From the NCBI GenBank assembly GCA_965228545.1, contig OZ245822.1:1240001-1304000 (forward strand): DNA of 64,000 bases. Direction: 5' to 3'. Origin of the DNA: HXMU1420-13 sp965228545. Lineage in GTDB: Bacteria; Bacteroidota; Rhodothermia; Balneolales; Balneolaceae. The translations under genes and the position numbers were made by a program. The notes beneath the pieces are model-generated. The model did no database searches and was not told where the DNA came from. It was given only the letters and a program-made list of their open reading frames with translations. Shown here piece after piece: positions 9,762-17,969 of the stretch (position 1 is the first letter of the stretch; each line of letters begins with the position of its first letter).

Positions 9762-11234
9762 ATGGGTAGAAGTTTATTATTCTTAGTTAGCGGATTAACC
9801 ATTTTAACCGGCATCGTTCAAGTTACAAACCAAGAACGTGTTGCCGAAATCCCAGTAGTTACTACCGATTACTACAAAGCACAACAGGCTAGAAATCTTT
9901 CAAAGAGCTTGATTGATAATGCCGTGGAAACCATGAAAGACAATAATAACTGGACCGGCTCCATAAATATTGATGAAGTTGTGGATACTAAAGCAATGTT
10001 ATCTCGATCCAAAGATGGCCGAAAGTTGTTAAGCCTAGGTCTGATAGGATTGGATGAAGTAATTGAGATTGAACAACAACTCGAAGAACAACTCAACCAA
10101 ACTGGTATTACACTTCCGGTAAATCTTGACGGAACGCTAAGCAGTTACACACAAAGCAGCCAAAATAAACCAAACAATAGCGTTGGAACATGGGATGAAT
10201 ACAAAGTTCTTTTAATAAGCTCAAGCACCTACGATAACATTGAAGTTACTACCGAAGTACTCATGCAGAGAGACTCGTTCAGTAAATATTCGTACATGAC
10301 GCAGTCAGAATTAGCTGCTAACGGTTCAACCATTTGGTTTATGGATCAAGATAATATTTATGGCCCTATACATACGAACGGGCAATTTGCGATGTCAGGT
10401 AATCCATCATTTTATGGTTTGGTTACCAGCCCTAATATGTGGAGAGCCCACTCTACAAACCCTACAAATCCAAACTTTTATGGTGGAGAAAATTTTAATG
10501 CACCAGTAAAAGTTCAACCTACAACTTATGAAATTAATCGACTTGTAGATGCCGCAAACGATGGTGGTAAGCGTTACTCAGGAGATATTGAGGTAGATTT
10601 TTATTACGATACCGATCATGGTTATGCTGATATATCCTACGGTGGCACTTCTGGTAATGGATGTGCAAACTGGATGTGGTGGTGTACACCAATCCCGCCA
10701 ACACCACCAACTGTTGAAACTATAAACCTTGCAGAAATTAATGGAGTTATTTCAACTGACGGCGAAATTAAAGTACAAGGTGATGTAAGCGGAAAAGTTA
10801 CCTTACACTCTGAGGATAAAATTGAAATTATGGGAGATATCGTTTACCGAGTGAACCCGCTATCCGATTCAACCTCGGCTGATTTACTAGGATTGGTAAG
10901 TGAAGGAAACGTTGTTGTTGATCAATATGCGCATGCTGCAACTGGCACACAAGACCTTACCATCCATGCATCTATCGTAGCATTAAGTACTTCCTTTACT
11001 GTAGAAAACTATAATTCTGGGGGAAGTAAAGGAACTCTCAATATGTTAGGCGGGATCATTCAACAGAATCGTGGACCGGTTGGTACGTTTTCAGGTACTA
11101 CAGTGTTATCTGGATATATCAAAAATTATCAATACGACAACCGACTTAAAGCTACTATCCCCCCCTCTTTCCCGAGAGAAAGTGTATTTTCGATCGTTTA
11201 TTGGAAAGATGAAGTGAATAAAAATGATAACTAA
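9762..11234 (+). CDS. PilX/DUF4900-like membrane-anchored beta-repeat protein
   Basis: A 490-residue protein with one N-terminal helix (about residues 2-22), then a QQARNLSKSLIDNAV helix as in PilX-like pilus assembly proteins, and a long beta-rich part. The segment GPIHTNGQFAMSGNP (around residues 205-220) is typical of DUF4900-type proteins, in which repeated short strands are likely to build a beta-helix. A cysteine pair occurs in CANWMWWC (about 303-310). AAGGAG lies 6 bases ahead of the ATG, one of the few clear Shine-Dalgarno sites here. The gene overlaps the following one by 11 bases. With the two preceding genes it forms a V/W/X-like minor pilin trio; no pilus ATPase or prepilin peptidase is in the window. 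Confidence 0.6.
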   Translation: MGRSLLFLVSGLTILTGIVQVTNQERVAEIPVVTTDYYKAQQARNLSKSLIDNAVETMKDNNNWTGSINIDEVVDTKAMLSRSKDGRKLLSLGLIGLDEVIEIEQQLEEQLNQTGITLPVNLDGTLSSYTQSSQNKPNNSVGTWDEYKVLLISSSTYDNIEVTTEVLMQRDSFSKYSYMTQSELAANGSTIWFMDQDNIYGPIHTNGQFAMSGNPSFYGLVTSPNMWRAHSTNPTNPNFYGGENFNAPVKVQPTTYEINRLVDAANDGGKRYSGDIEVDFYYDTDHGYADISYGGTSGNGCANWMWWCTPIPPTPPTVETINLAEINGVISTDGEIKVQGDVSGKVTLHSEDKIEIMGDIVYRVNPLSDSTSADLLGLVSEGNVVVDQYAHAATGTQDLTIHASIVALSTSFTVENYNSGGSKGTLNMLGGIIQQNRGPVGTFSGTTVLSGYIKNYQYDNRLKATIPPSFPRESVFSIVYWKDEVNKNDN

Positions 11235-11631
11235 CGTGACTAAAATCATTCGATCCCTATTTCTTGTTTCACTATTTGTTCTATCAGGCAACTATCTTCA
11301 GGCACAAACTTCAATTACATTTAATGTAAATCTGAAGCCACAGCTTGAGGATAGTACGTTTGTACCCGGTCGTGATCGGATAAAAATTGTCGGAGATCTT
11401 TATCCCATTAATACTCCTAATCCCTACTATTTAGTTGACGAAGCCCCAAAGGATAGTATCTATTCCATTACTATTCGTTTTTCGTCAAGATTTCGCAATC
11501 AGATGCTTAATTATAATTTCGAGATGACGTCGAACTACGTGCAATTAACTGAAGTATTAACACGCTCAGTTCAACTTCAAGGAAGAGAGGTGGAGCTCGA
11601 TCCACTTTATTTTAACGCCTTTGCTTGGTAA
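11224..11631 (+). CDS. Small secreted CBM-like beta-sandwich protein
   Basis: A 135-residue protein with a signal peptide ending near QAQ (about residue 28). The mature part, TSITFNVNLKP followed by FVPGRDRIKIVGDLYPIN, resembles the strand pattern of the starch-binding/CBM20-like domain seen in many Bacteroidota exported proteins. It lacks the DUF4402 FG motif and the penultimate Tyr of the fimbrial subunits downstream. Its start overlaps the end of the PilX-like gene, so the two are translationally linked. It could be a tip protein or a periplasmic accessory part; I cannot decide from sequence. Confidence 0.5.
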   Translation: MITNVTKIIRSLFLVSLFVLSGNYLQAQTSITFNVNLKPQLEDSTFVPGRDRIKIVGDLYPINTPNPYYLVDEAPKDSIYSITIRFSSRFRNQMLNYNFEMTSNYVQLTEVLTRSVQLQGREVELDPLYFNAFAW

Positions 11632-11724
11632 ATAACACCTTGTTTACCTTACCTTAATTAAGAAAGATTAACTGCCTTCTCTCGGTCAAAGCCTTTAAAT
11701 TAAAGCAAAGGTCAGTTTCTATAT

Positions 11725-12219
11725 ATGCGTTACACATTTTTTTTATTATTACTGTTATTTCCTTGTCTGGTATACTCACAAGAGAGTAATCAATTGTCTG
11801 CCGAAGTAAGCATACAGGCTAACGTAATCCAAACTATAGAGTTGATTACTGTGAATTCCATGACATTTGGGAACACCCAACCGGGACAAGAGATCATATA
11901 TGTTAACCCAGTAAATGACTTAAACGCTGGTTTTATGATAGCTAATGGCACACCGGATGCTGAGTTTCGTCTTGATTACGAACTAGATCGTGAATTAATC
12001 CGTATTGAAGGAGAAGGTTCCTTAAGTTTTCGATACGAATTATCTGGCAACAGTATTGAAGATCAAACTAGTTCTGAGATAATAAATTATGAGGACAGGA
12101 ATCTTCGTTTCAATGCTCAAGGCACTTATTACATTTGGGTAGGCGGTGAGGTTAATTTAACAAATGCGCAACCAGGTAACTATGAGGGAGATTTCACCAT
12201 AGAGATCGATTATATATAA
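11725..12219 (+). CDS. DUF4402-type fimbrial subunit 1
   Basis: A 164-residue secreted protein with a signal peptide (VYSQ, near residue 19). The mature N-terminus has alternating hydrophobic residues (AEVSIQANVIQTIEL), as expected for a donor strand, then the MTFGNTQPG motif of DUF4402 proteins. The C-terminus is YIWVGGEV, a short loop, GNYEG and a last strand ending IDYI with Tyr in the penultimate place, a hallmark of subunits handled by periplasmic fimbrial chaperones. It is the first of four such genes. It follows the CBM-like gene after 93 bases and precedes subunit 2 by 7 bases. Likely a minor subunit. Confidence 0.7.
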   Translation: MRYTFFLLLLLFPCLVYSQESNQLSAEVSIQANVIQTIELITVNSMTFGNTQPGQEIIYVNPVNDLNAGFMIANGTPDAEFRLDYELDRELIRIEGEGSLSFRYELSGNSIEDQTSSEIINYEDRNLRFNAQGTYYIWVGGEVNLTNAQPGNYEGDFTIEIDYI

Positions 12220-12226
12220 TCATTTA

Positions 12227-12811
12227 ATGAATAAACTAACTTTCATATTAACTTTCCTTCTATTAAGTAGCGCAACGCACGCTCAAGAAATTGATTTCGG
12301 AAGTTATAGTAGTAGCTATTCAGTTACGTTATCAGAATTGAGTCCGGGAGCTGAGCTCGATTTTGGAACATTAATCCAAAATGATGGAGTTACCGCAGTA
12401 ACAATTGATAATGCTAAGGTGTTAACAATAGAAGGAGTAAAGTACTTAGATATTATTGTTGACCTAACCGCTGACCAGTATTTACTCCTCAATGGTAACC
12501 TCTCTTGCCAAACCAATCCATCTTGCAGAATTCCTTATACAATGCAAGCATCGTACGCCAATCGTGGTGTAATGAGTATCTCACAAGTTTCAGATTTTTT
12601 AGTATCAGGAACTACCGCAAGCGAACAATTTCCCATTAAATACAGAGGTAATGCGCCACCAGGACCTCCTCCAACCCCAGTGTATCAAGGGTTCAATCCT
12701 GCATTATTCAATGAAACGGCCTACATATATATATATGGCTCAGTAAACGTAGGTAATGTTGATGCCGGAAACTATACAGGCACTGTGAACATCACTGTTA
12801 ATTATGATTAA
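12227..12811 (+). CDS. DUF4402-type fimbrial subunit 2
   Basis: A 194-residue secreted protein with a signal peptide ending at about ATHAQ (residue 19). It has the ELDFGTLIQNDG motif, which corresponds to the FG motif of the other subunits, and a C-terminus YIYGSVNVGNVDAGNYTG with a last strand ending VNYD, so Tyr is penultimate. Two Cys in LSCQTNPSCR (near residues 93-100) are close enough to form a disulfide. A proline-rich loop (PPGPPPTP, near 143-150) is peculiar to this subunit. The stop overlaps the start of subunit 3 by 8 bases, so coupling is likely. Probably a minor or adaptor subunit. Confidence 0.68.
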   Translation: MNKLTFILTFLLLSSATHAQEIDFGSYSSSYSVTLSELSPGAELDFGTLIQNDGVTAVTIDNAKVLTIEGVKYLDIIVDLTADQYLLLNGNLSCQTNPSCRIPYTMQASYANRGVMSISQVSDFLVSGTTASEQFPIKYRGNAPPGPPPTPVYQGFNPALFNETAYIYIYGSVNVGNVDAGNYTGTVNITVNYD

Positions 12812-13331
12812 GTGTTATTCTTTAATCATATGGATTTTACTTTTATCTACTCATTCAATATCTGCGCAGTTCATCAACTTGCAGATTAGAGTTGAACCCG
12901 AACTATCCGCAACGGTTGAGCAAAATCTTAGTTTCGGACAATTAGTAATAAACTCGGGCATTTCTGAAGTTGAGTTGGGCGATCTAAATATGGGAATCTT
13001 TAATATCAGGGCATATTACACCCAGAATATTTTTGTTAGTATTGATTACCCAGAAAGCTTACAGCACGAGAATCCTGCTATTGAAGATAATATTCCCTTA
13101 GAAATAAATGTTTCGTACAACAATACTGGTTCCAGAAATATCAATAATGCAATACTTCTGGAGGATAATACCGGGTATCTACCGATTTCGGAAAGAGCTA
13201 CACGTGAACAAAATTCAAGTCAAGATTATTGGCAGGAACTATATTTATATGTTTACGGATCTATAAATGTTGGCAACATTAACGAAGGTGAATATAACGG
13301 TGAAATTTTACTATTAATTGAATACGACTAG
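12804..13331 (+). CDS. DUF4402-type fimbrial subunit 3
   Basis: A 175-residue secreted protein with a signal peptide (SISAQ, about residue 22). After an alternating hydrophobic N-terminal strand (INLQIRVEPELSA) it has the LSFGQLVINSG motif, and it ends with YVYGSINVGNINEGEYNG and a last strand closing on IEYD, again with Tyr penultimate. It is closest to subunit 2 in the C-terminal part, so the two probably arose by duplication. It overlaps subunit 2 by 8 bases, and the gap of 110 bases to the next subunit gene leaves room for a promoter. Confidence 0.68.
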   Translation: MIKCYSLIIWILLLSTHSISAQFINLQIRVEPELSATVEQNLSFGQLVINSGISEVELGDLNMGIFNIRAYYTQNIFVSIDYPESLQHENPAIEDNIPLEINVSYNNTGSRNINNAILLEDNTGYLPISERATREQNSSQDYWQELYLYVYGSINVGNINEGEYNGEILLLIEYD

Positions 13332-13441
13332 AACCTCAAAAGTTTTAGACAATTTTAATTAAGAGTTTTTAACTAGGAAACACTAGCAACAATCAATAAT
13401 TTTTGAGTAGAAATTTAAAAGCCACTAAAACTTATACTATC

Positions 13442-14005
13442 ATGAAAAATTTAAAAAACATTCTAGCCGCTTTCGCTCTTGTTGCTTTTTTAGCTACAAG
13501 CACTTTCGCACAGGAAAACACTGATGTTAATATCGGTGCTGTTGTATTAGCTGATATCACACTTACAAAAAACAACGATGTCAGCTTTGGTAACATTCAG
13601 GATACTGGTAGCCCGGTACTTGACCCACAAGGCGCTAGTACCGCTGATGTTGGAGCCGGTGCAACCTTTGGTAAATTAACTATCAGTGCAGCTAACTCTA
13701 CTCAATTGCTAATTGACTGGAATCAAACTTCTGTAACTCTAAGTAATGGAACAGCTGGCGCTGCAAATGAAATGACTTTCACACCAGATATTTCTGCCAA
13801 TAGTACTGACGCTATAACTGGCTCTTCTGATGTAACAAAAAACACTGCAAGTGCTGCTACAGAAACATCAGGCACTGGTGATCTATTTGTTTACATCGGT
13901 GGAAATTTAGGTACACTTTCTGGTCAAACTTCGGGAACATACACTTCAGCATCAGGGACTGGTGGTGCATCAGGTGATTTAAATATAACTGTTAATTACC
14001 AGTAA
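13442..14005 (+). CDS. DUF4402-type fimbrial subunit 4, probable major subunit
   Basis: A 187-residue protein starting at the ATG at 13442, chosen because MKNLKNILAAFALVAFLATS is a clean signal peptide (cleaved at TFAQ); an upstream in-frame TTG at 13403 would only add 13 polar residues. The mature protein is rich in Thr, Ser, Gly and Ala and low in charge, as in bulk pilus subunits. It has VSFGNIQDTG (FG motif), FVYIGGNLG and a final strand ending VNYQ with penultimate Tyr. A strong hairpin terminator follows after about 20 bases, so this gene is likely the most highly expressed of the cluster. That it is the major subunit is inferred from composition and from the terminator. Confidence 0.75.
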   Translation: MKNLKNILAAFALVAFLATSTFAQENTDVNIGAVVLADITLTKNNDVSFGNIQDTGSPVLDPQGASTADVGAGATFGKLTISAANSTQLLIDWNQTSVTLSNGTAGAANEMTFTPDISANSTDAITGSSDVTKNTASAATETSGTGDLFVYIGGNLGTLSGQTSGTYTSASGTGGASGDLNITVNYQ

Positions 14006-14024
14006 GATTGTAGTTAGGGAATTT

Positions 14025-14056
14025 AAAAAGTCTCACAAAAGTGAGACTTTTTTTTT
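14025..14056 (+). terminator. Rho-independent terminator after the major subunit gene
   Basis: AAAAAGTCTCAC (14025-14036), loop AAAA, GTGAGACTTTTT (14041-14052) and a T-run to 14056 form a 12-bp stem. It separates the subunit genes from the chaperone, usher and motor genes and should give a high ratio of subunit to machine. Confidence 0.88.
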
Positions 14057-14153
14057 GTACATAATAGATGAATAAATTCATTGGTTATAAACCTTAGAAC
14101 AAATTTGTATTTTTTTATTTAAATTGATCTCGATGGCAAATTATATCTACGCG

Positions 14154-14990
14154 ATGAAGTCTATTATTACATTTACAGCGATACTCACTATAATATCATC
14201 TATCTCTATCGCATCTGCACAAGTAACGATTGCACCAACAAATTTGTTTGTTCAGGAAAATGCGCGCTTCGGTACTTATATGGTTATCAATAACTCGAAC
14301 GAAACTCAAGAAATCTCAATTGATTTTGCGTTCGCTTTTACACAAAGTGATGACCAAGGCTATAGAACTATAGTTCAAGATGATGAAACAATAAAAGAGT
14401 CTCATTCAATTGCTGAATATATTCGTGCATTCCCACGCAATTTCACGCTAGCTCCTGGTCAAAGGCAAGTAATTAGACTACGCCTTAACCCCCCAAGTGA
14501 CTTGGCAGACGGTACTTATTGGGCAAGAATTAAAACTGCTTCTACACCGGAAACCCCGCCCATTGAGTTACAAACTGAAAATACTGTAGCAGCCAGAGTT
14601 GGAATTAGAGTTGAACAAGTAACTGGTTTGTTCTATAAAAAAGGCACAGTTACCACAGGAATAGATATAGAAGAGATTAAAACTGAATATGACTCAGAAG
14701 CAGGTAAACTCATAGTACTAATTGATCATTTACGAACTGGAAATAGCCCTTTCTTAGGTTCTATTACTACCTCAATAATTGATAGTAACGGAAAAGAAGT
14801 ACGCCGCGGTTTTCTTTCTACATCATTGTACTTTGATGGAATTTTTCGACAAGAGTTTGAGATCGAAGATATTCCAAATGGAGAGTATTTAGTAAGAACA
14901 ACATTTGAAAGCCAGAGAAGCGACATTCCGGAATCAGATTTGGTGCAAATGCAACCTGTTACAGAAACTACCACATTTATTAAGCGTTGA
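14154..14990 (+). CDS. PapD-like periplasmic fimbrial chaperone
   Basis: About 278 residues when started at the ATG at 14154 (MKSIITFTAILTI signal peptide, cleaved near IASAQ); ATG 14133 and TTG 14124 in frame would add 7 or 10 residues. The first Ig-like domain begins VTIAPTNLFV and has FGTYMVINNSNETQEISIDF, then the signature stretch RNFTLAPGQRQVIRLRL and GTYWARIK that matches the F1-G1 strand region of PapD/FimC-like chaperones. A second beta domain follows and the protein ends TTTFIKR. Its role would be to hold the DUF4402 subunits by strand complementation in the periplasm and pass them to the usher, whose gene overlaps this one by 4 bases (TTGA). Sequence is far from the enterobacterial proteins, so the call rests on motif, length and neighbours together. 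Confidence 0.72.
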   Translation: MKSIITFTAILTIISSISIASAQVTIAPTNLFVQENARFGTYMVINNSNETQEISIDFAFAFTQSDDQGYRTIVQDDETIKESHSIAEYIRAFPRNFTLAPGQRQVIRLRLNPPSDLADGTYWARIKTASTPETPPIELQTENTVAARVGIRVEQVTGLFYKKGTVTTGIDIEEIKTEYDSEAGKLIVLIDHLRTGNSPFLGSITTSIIDSNGKEVRRGFLSTSLYFDGIFRQEFEIEDIPNGEYLVRTTFESQRSDIPESDLVQMQPVTETTTFIKR

Positions 14991-17968
14991 GGAAATGCTT
15001 AAGCACTTCTCTTTTTTTTTTATTGCTATGTTTGAGTAGCACTGCCTTTGCTCAAAGTGAGGACGACTTTGAAGTTTACCTTCAATTTAGCCACCGGGGT
15101 GTAATCAATTCTTATGTTATTGCTTACTTCGATGGTGAGGAATTTAATCTCCCAGTAAAAGAATTGTTTGAACTCCTTCGAATAGAAGCCAACGTTAATG
15201 ATATTGTAATTAGTGGTAAATTTGCGCTTGATCAAACCCCCTATTCTATTGACTTAAGAAGGCAATCAATTGTATTTGGTGATCAATCGTACCCAATCAC
15301 TAGCGATGACTACATTCTCACAGAGCTTGATACTTACCTTCCTCCCCGTTACTTCTCAGAAATTTTTGGGCTTGACTTCTCTGTTGATTTCAACAATCTA
15401 ACTTTACGTTTAGAAACAGAAGTTGAATTGCCAATTATCCAACAATTTTTGAGAAGAGCGAAGCTTAAACTGGCTAATACAAACCGCAGAGAAGTAAGTT
15501 TTTACCCTCTTGGATATGGCTTAGAACGAACCCTTATAGACGGTGGTTTTTTAGATTATAGTTTTGGCACCAATGTTAGTAAAGAACTTAGTTCGCTTAA
15601 TTATAGCAGCTCATTAGGCTTACAGCTCCTTGGGGGCGACTTACAAGGAAGTATATTTGGAAATTTAAGCTCAGAAAGCTCGGTACTGGAAAGTAATAAT
15701 CTACGCTGGAAAACATTAATTCGTAACAATTCGTGGCTTAGCTCTATAACTGTCGGTCAATCTAATACCGACGGGGTTTTCATGAATAGTTACACAGGAA
15801 TTAGAATCTCAAACGAGCCAATTGAGCCACGGAGATTATTCGATGAATTTGAACTGCAAGGAACTACTATCCCTCAATCAGAAATTGAATTATACTTAGA
15901 TAATGCCTTAATCGATTTTAGCCAGGCCGACGAATTAGGTAATTATCGCTTTCTAGTTCCGCAATATTATGGTACAACACAACTAGATGTAAAAATTTAC
16001 GGCCCTACAGGGCAAATCATTCAACAAAGAAATCGACAGCAAATACCCTTTAACTTTGTACCACAAGGTGAATTCGATTACCGAATAAATGCCGGTGTTT
16101 TGGATAATCGGGTGATAGGTCAAATAGATCGCGAAAGAACCTTACAAGCAAACGTTAGTTACGGAATTAATCGTTGGTTAAGTTCAAAAGTTGGTATTGA
16201 GTATTACTCAACTGAAATTGGTAAAAATACGCCATTCTACACAGCTACACTTTCAAGCAGAATCGCTCGTAATTACATCTTAACCCTAGAGGGTGTTACG
16301 GATGGGTATGTGCGTTCGTCTGTGAATGCCGTTTACCCAAATGCTGCAAGTTTGAACTTTGATTTTACTAACTTTACGGGGCAATCAAATTTTTTCAATA
16401 GCTCGAATAATGATTATCAATTTATTGGTAATGTTTTCTTCCCTATTAAAATCTTCAATCAACCGTTTGGTTTAAGGTATTCCAATTTTACAAGAGTAAG
16501 AGAAGGCGTAAGCATTAGCACTTTACGAACTGATATAAGCGCGAAAGTTAGTAGAGTTAATTTAAGAATTGGGTACACCGATAGAATAATAGATTCATAT
16601 AATATTTTTGATGGTTCGGGTTCTGGCCTAATTGAGTCGGCCATTACTTATAATTTTTCGCGTAACCCAAACATCCCAAAATTTATCCGTGGTACTTTTA
16701 TACGTAGCCAATTCCGATTTTTACCATCTACTAACGAGTTCCAACAAGCCGAAGTTCTGTTATCTCGAAGTGTATTCAATCAAGGTCGTATTCAAGCTTC
16801 GCTTGGGAGAAACTTTCAGGGACAGTTTAATACCATCAGGCTCAACTTTGTAATCGATCTGGGTAAAGTCAGATCAAACACAACGTCTACTTTTATTCGT
16901 GGCAATACCAACGCAAGCCAAACGGTGAGAGGGTCGGTTGGCTACGATTCTAACTTTAACAACTTTATCTGGACAAGCAGAAACCAAGTTGGGCGATCGG
17001 CCACAGCGGTTCGATTCTATGTAGATAATAATACTAATGGAATTTTCGAAGAAGAGGAAGATGAGCTACTTGAAGATATCAATTTAAGGTTAGGCCGTAG
17101 TGGGGCTTCATCTTTAAACAAAAACGGCATTCTATATTATACACAGCTGAATTCTTATTTCCGCTATAATGTTGAGCTTAATCAAGCTTCGATAAAAAAC
17201 CCAATGCTTGTGCCAGAAGAAGACAAATTTTCAATTATCACCGACCCGAATAGTTTTAAGTTAATCGACATTCCTTTTAACATGAGTGGTGTAATGGAAG
17301 GAAATGTAGCTCGAATATATGAAAGTGGGCAATCTCAGGGAATTGGCGGATTAAAAGTATTGCTTACTGATTTAAAGGAAAATGAAATCAAAGAATTGAG
17401 AACCTTTTCTGACGGTAGTTTTTATGAGTACCCAATTCGCCCGGGTGATTATAAACTTGAAGTAGATCCATCGCAACTCTCAATATTACAATCAAGATCG
17501 GTTCCGGAAAGCATTAATTTTGAAGTTGAAACAACTAGAGATGGAGATTTTGTGGAAGGTCTAAATTTCGAGCTTTATCCTCTAGAATCTCAGCAACAAT
17601 CTGAAGAAGACAGCCTTGCCGCGCTCACAATCGCACAGGTTACCGACGAGATAAAATCATCACCCGAAATATTAGAATATTCTCAAGAAGTGTTCCGGGA
17701 AGTGGATGATGCCTTAAGATTGATTATTCAAGCTCAGAACGCCTTTTATTCTAACAATATAGACCTAGCTTTCCGATACGTTAACCAATCATTAGAACTT
17801 TTTGAAACTGCACAAGGACACGCTTTAAAGGGTAGTTTTTATTATTTTGAAGGCAACATCGATCAGGCGCAGCGACATTGGGAACAAGCACTCCGATTTA
17901 ACCCAGACCTTGTAATTCCAGATATGGAAGTATTAGAAGAACGGGTTAATAGGCGTGCATCAGATTAA
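14987..17968 (+). CDS. Usher-like outer-membrane protein with C-terminal TPR module
   Basis: A 993-residue protein starting with TTG that overlaps the chaperone stop; it has a signal peptide ending near FAQ (residue 23). The N-terminal region (about 28-150) is an alpha/beta domain, followed by a long stretch of alternating strands with many Tyr, Asn and Ser (about 170-670), as in a 24-strand usher barrel. Within it, DNALIDFSQ, then LGNYRFLVPQYYG and the QIIQQRNRQQIPF segment read like the plug/barrel part of FimD-like ushers. A calcium-loop-like DNNTNGIFEEEEDE occurs near residue 680, a carboxypeptidase-regulatory-like Ig domain at about 770-858, and a helical TPR module at about 905-985. The usual family length is 800-880; the excess is the TPR part. 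It should secrete and assemble the four subunits, with the TPR reaching into the periplasm. Confidence 0.7.
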   Translation: MRKCLSTSLFFLLLCLSSTAFAQSEDDFEVYLQFSHRGVINSYVIAYFDGEEFNLPVKELFELLRIEANVNDIVISGKFALDQTPYSIDLRRQSIVFGDQSYPITSDDYILTELDTYLPPRYFSEIFGLDFSVDFNNLTLRLETEVELPIIQQFLRRAKLKLANTNRREVSFYPLGYGLERTLIDGGFLDYSFGTNVSKELSSLNYSSSLGLQLLGGDLQGSIFGNLSSESSVLESNNLRWKTLIRNNSWLSSITVGQSNTDGVFMNSYTGIRISNEPIEPRRLFDEFELQGTTIPQSEIELYLDNALIDFSQADELGNYRFLVPQYYGTTQLDVKIYGPTGQIIQQRNRQQIPFNFVPQGEFDYRINAGVLDNRVIGQIDRERTLQANVSYGINRWLSSKVGIEYYSTEIGKNTPFYTATLSSRIARNYILTLEGVTDGYVRSSVNAVYPNAASLNFDFTNFTGQSNFFNSSNNDYQFIGNVFFPIKIFNQPFGLRYSNFTRVREGVSISTLRTDISAKVSRVNLRIGYTDRIIDSYNIFDGSGSGLIESAITYNFSRNPNIPKFIRGTFIRSQFRFLPSTNEFQQAEVLLSRSVFNQGRIQASLGRNFQGQFNTIRLNFVIDLGKVRSNTTSTFIRGNTNASQTVRGSVGYDSNFNNFIWTSRNQVGRSATAVRFYVDNNTNGIFEEEEDELLEDINLRLGRSGASSLNKNGILYYTQLNSYFRYNVELNQASIKNPMLVPEEDKFSIITDPNSFKLIDIPFNMSGVMEGNVARIYESGQSQGIGGLKVLLTDLKENEIKELRTFSDGSFYEYPIRPGDYKLEVDPSQLSILQSRSVPESINFEVETTRDGDFVEGLNFELYPLESQQQSEEDSLAALTIAQVTDEIKSSPEILEYSQEVFREVDDALRLIIQAQNAFYSNNIDLAFRYVNQSLELFETAQGHALKGSFYYFEGNIDQAQRHWEQALRFNPDLVIPDMEVLEERVNRRASD

Positions 17969-17969
17969 A

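Noticed and set aside
13403..13441. TTG start at 13403 for the major fimbrial subunit
   Set aside because: It would put 13 polar residues before a clean signal peptide; the ATG at 13442 is the better start.
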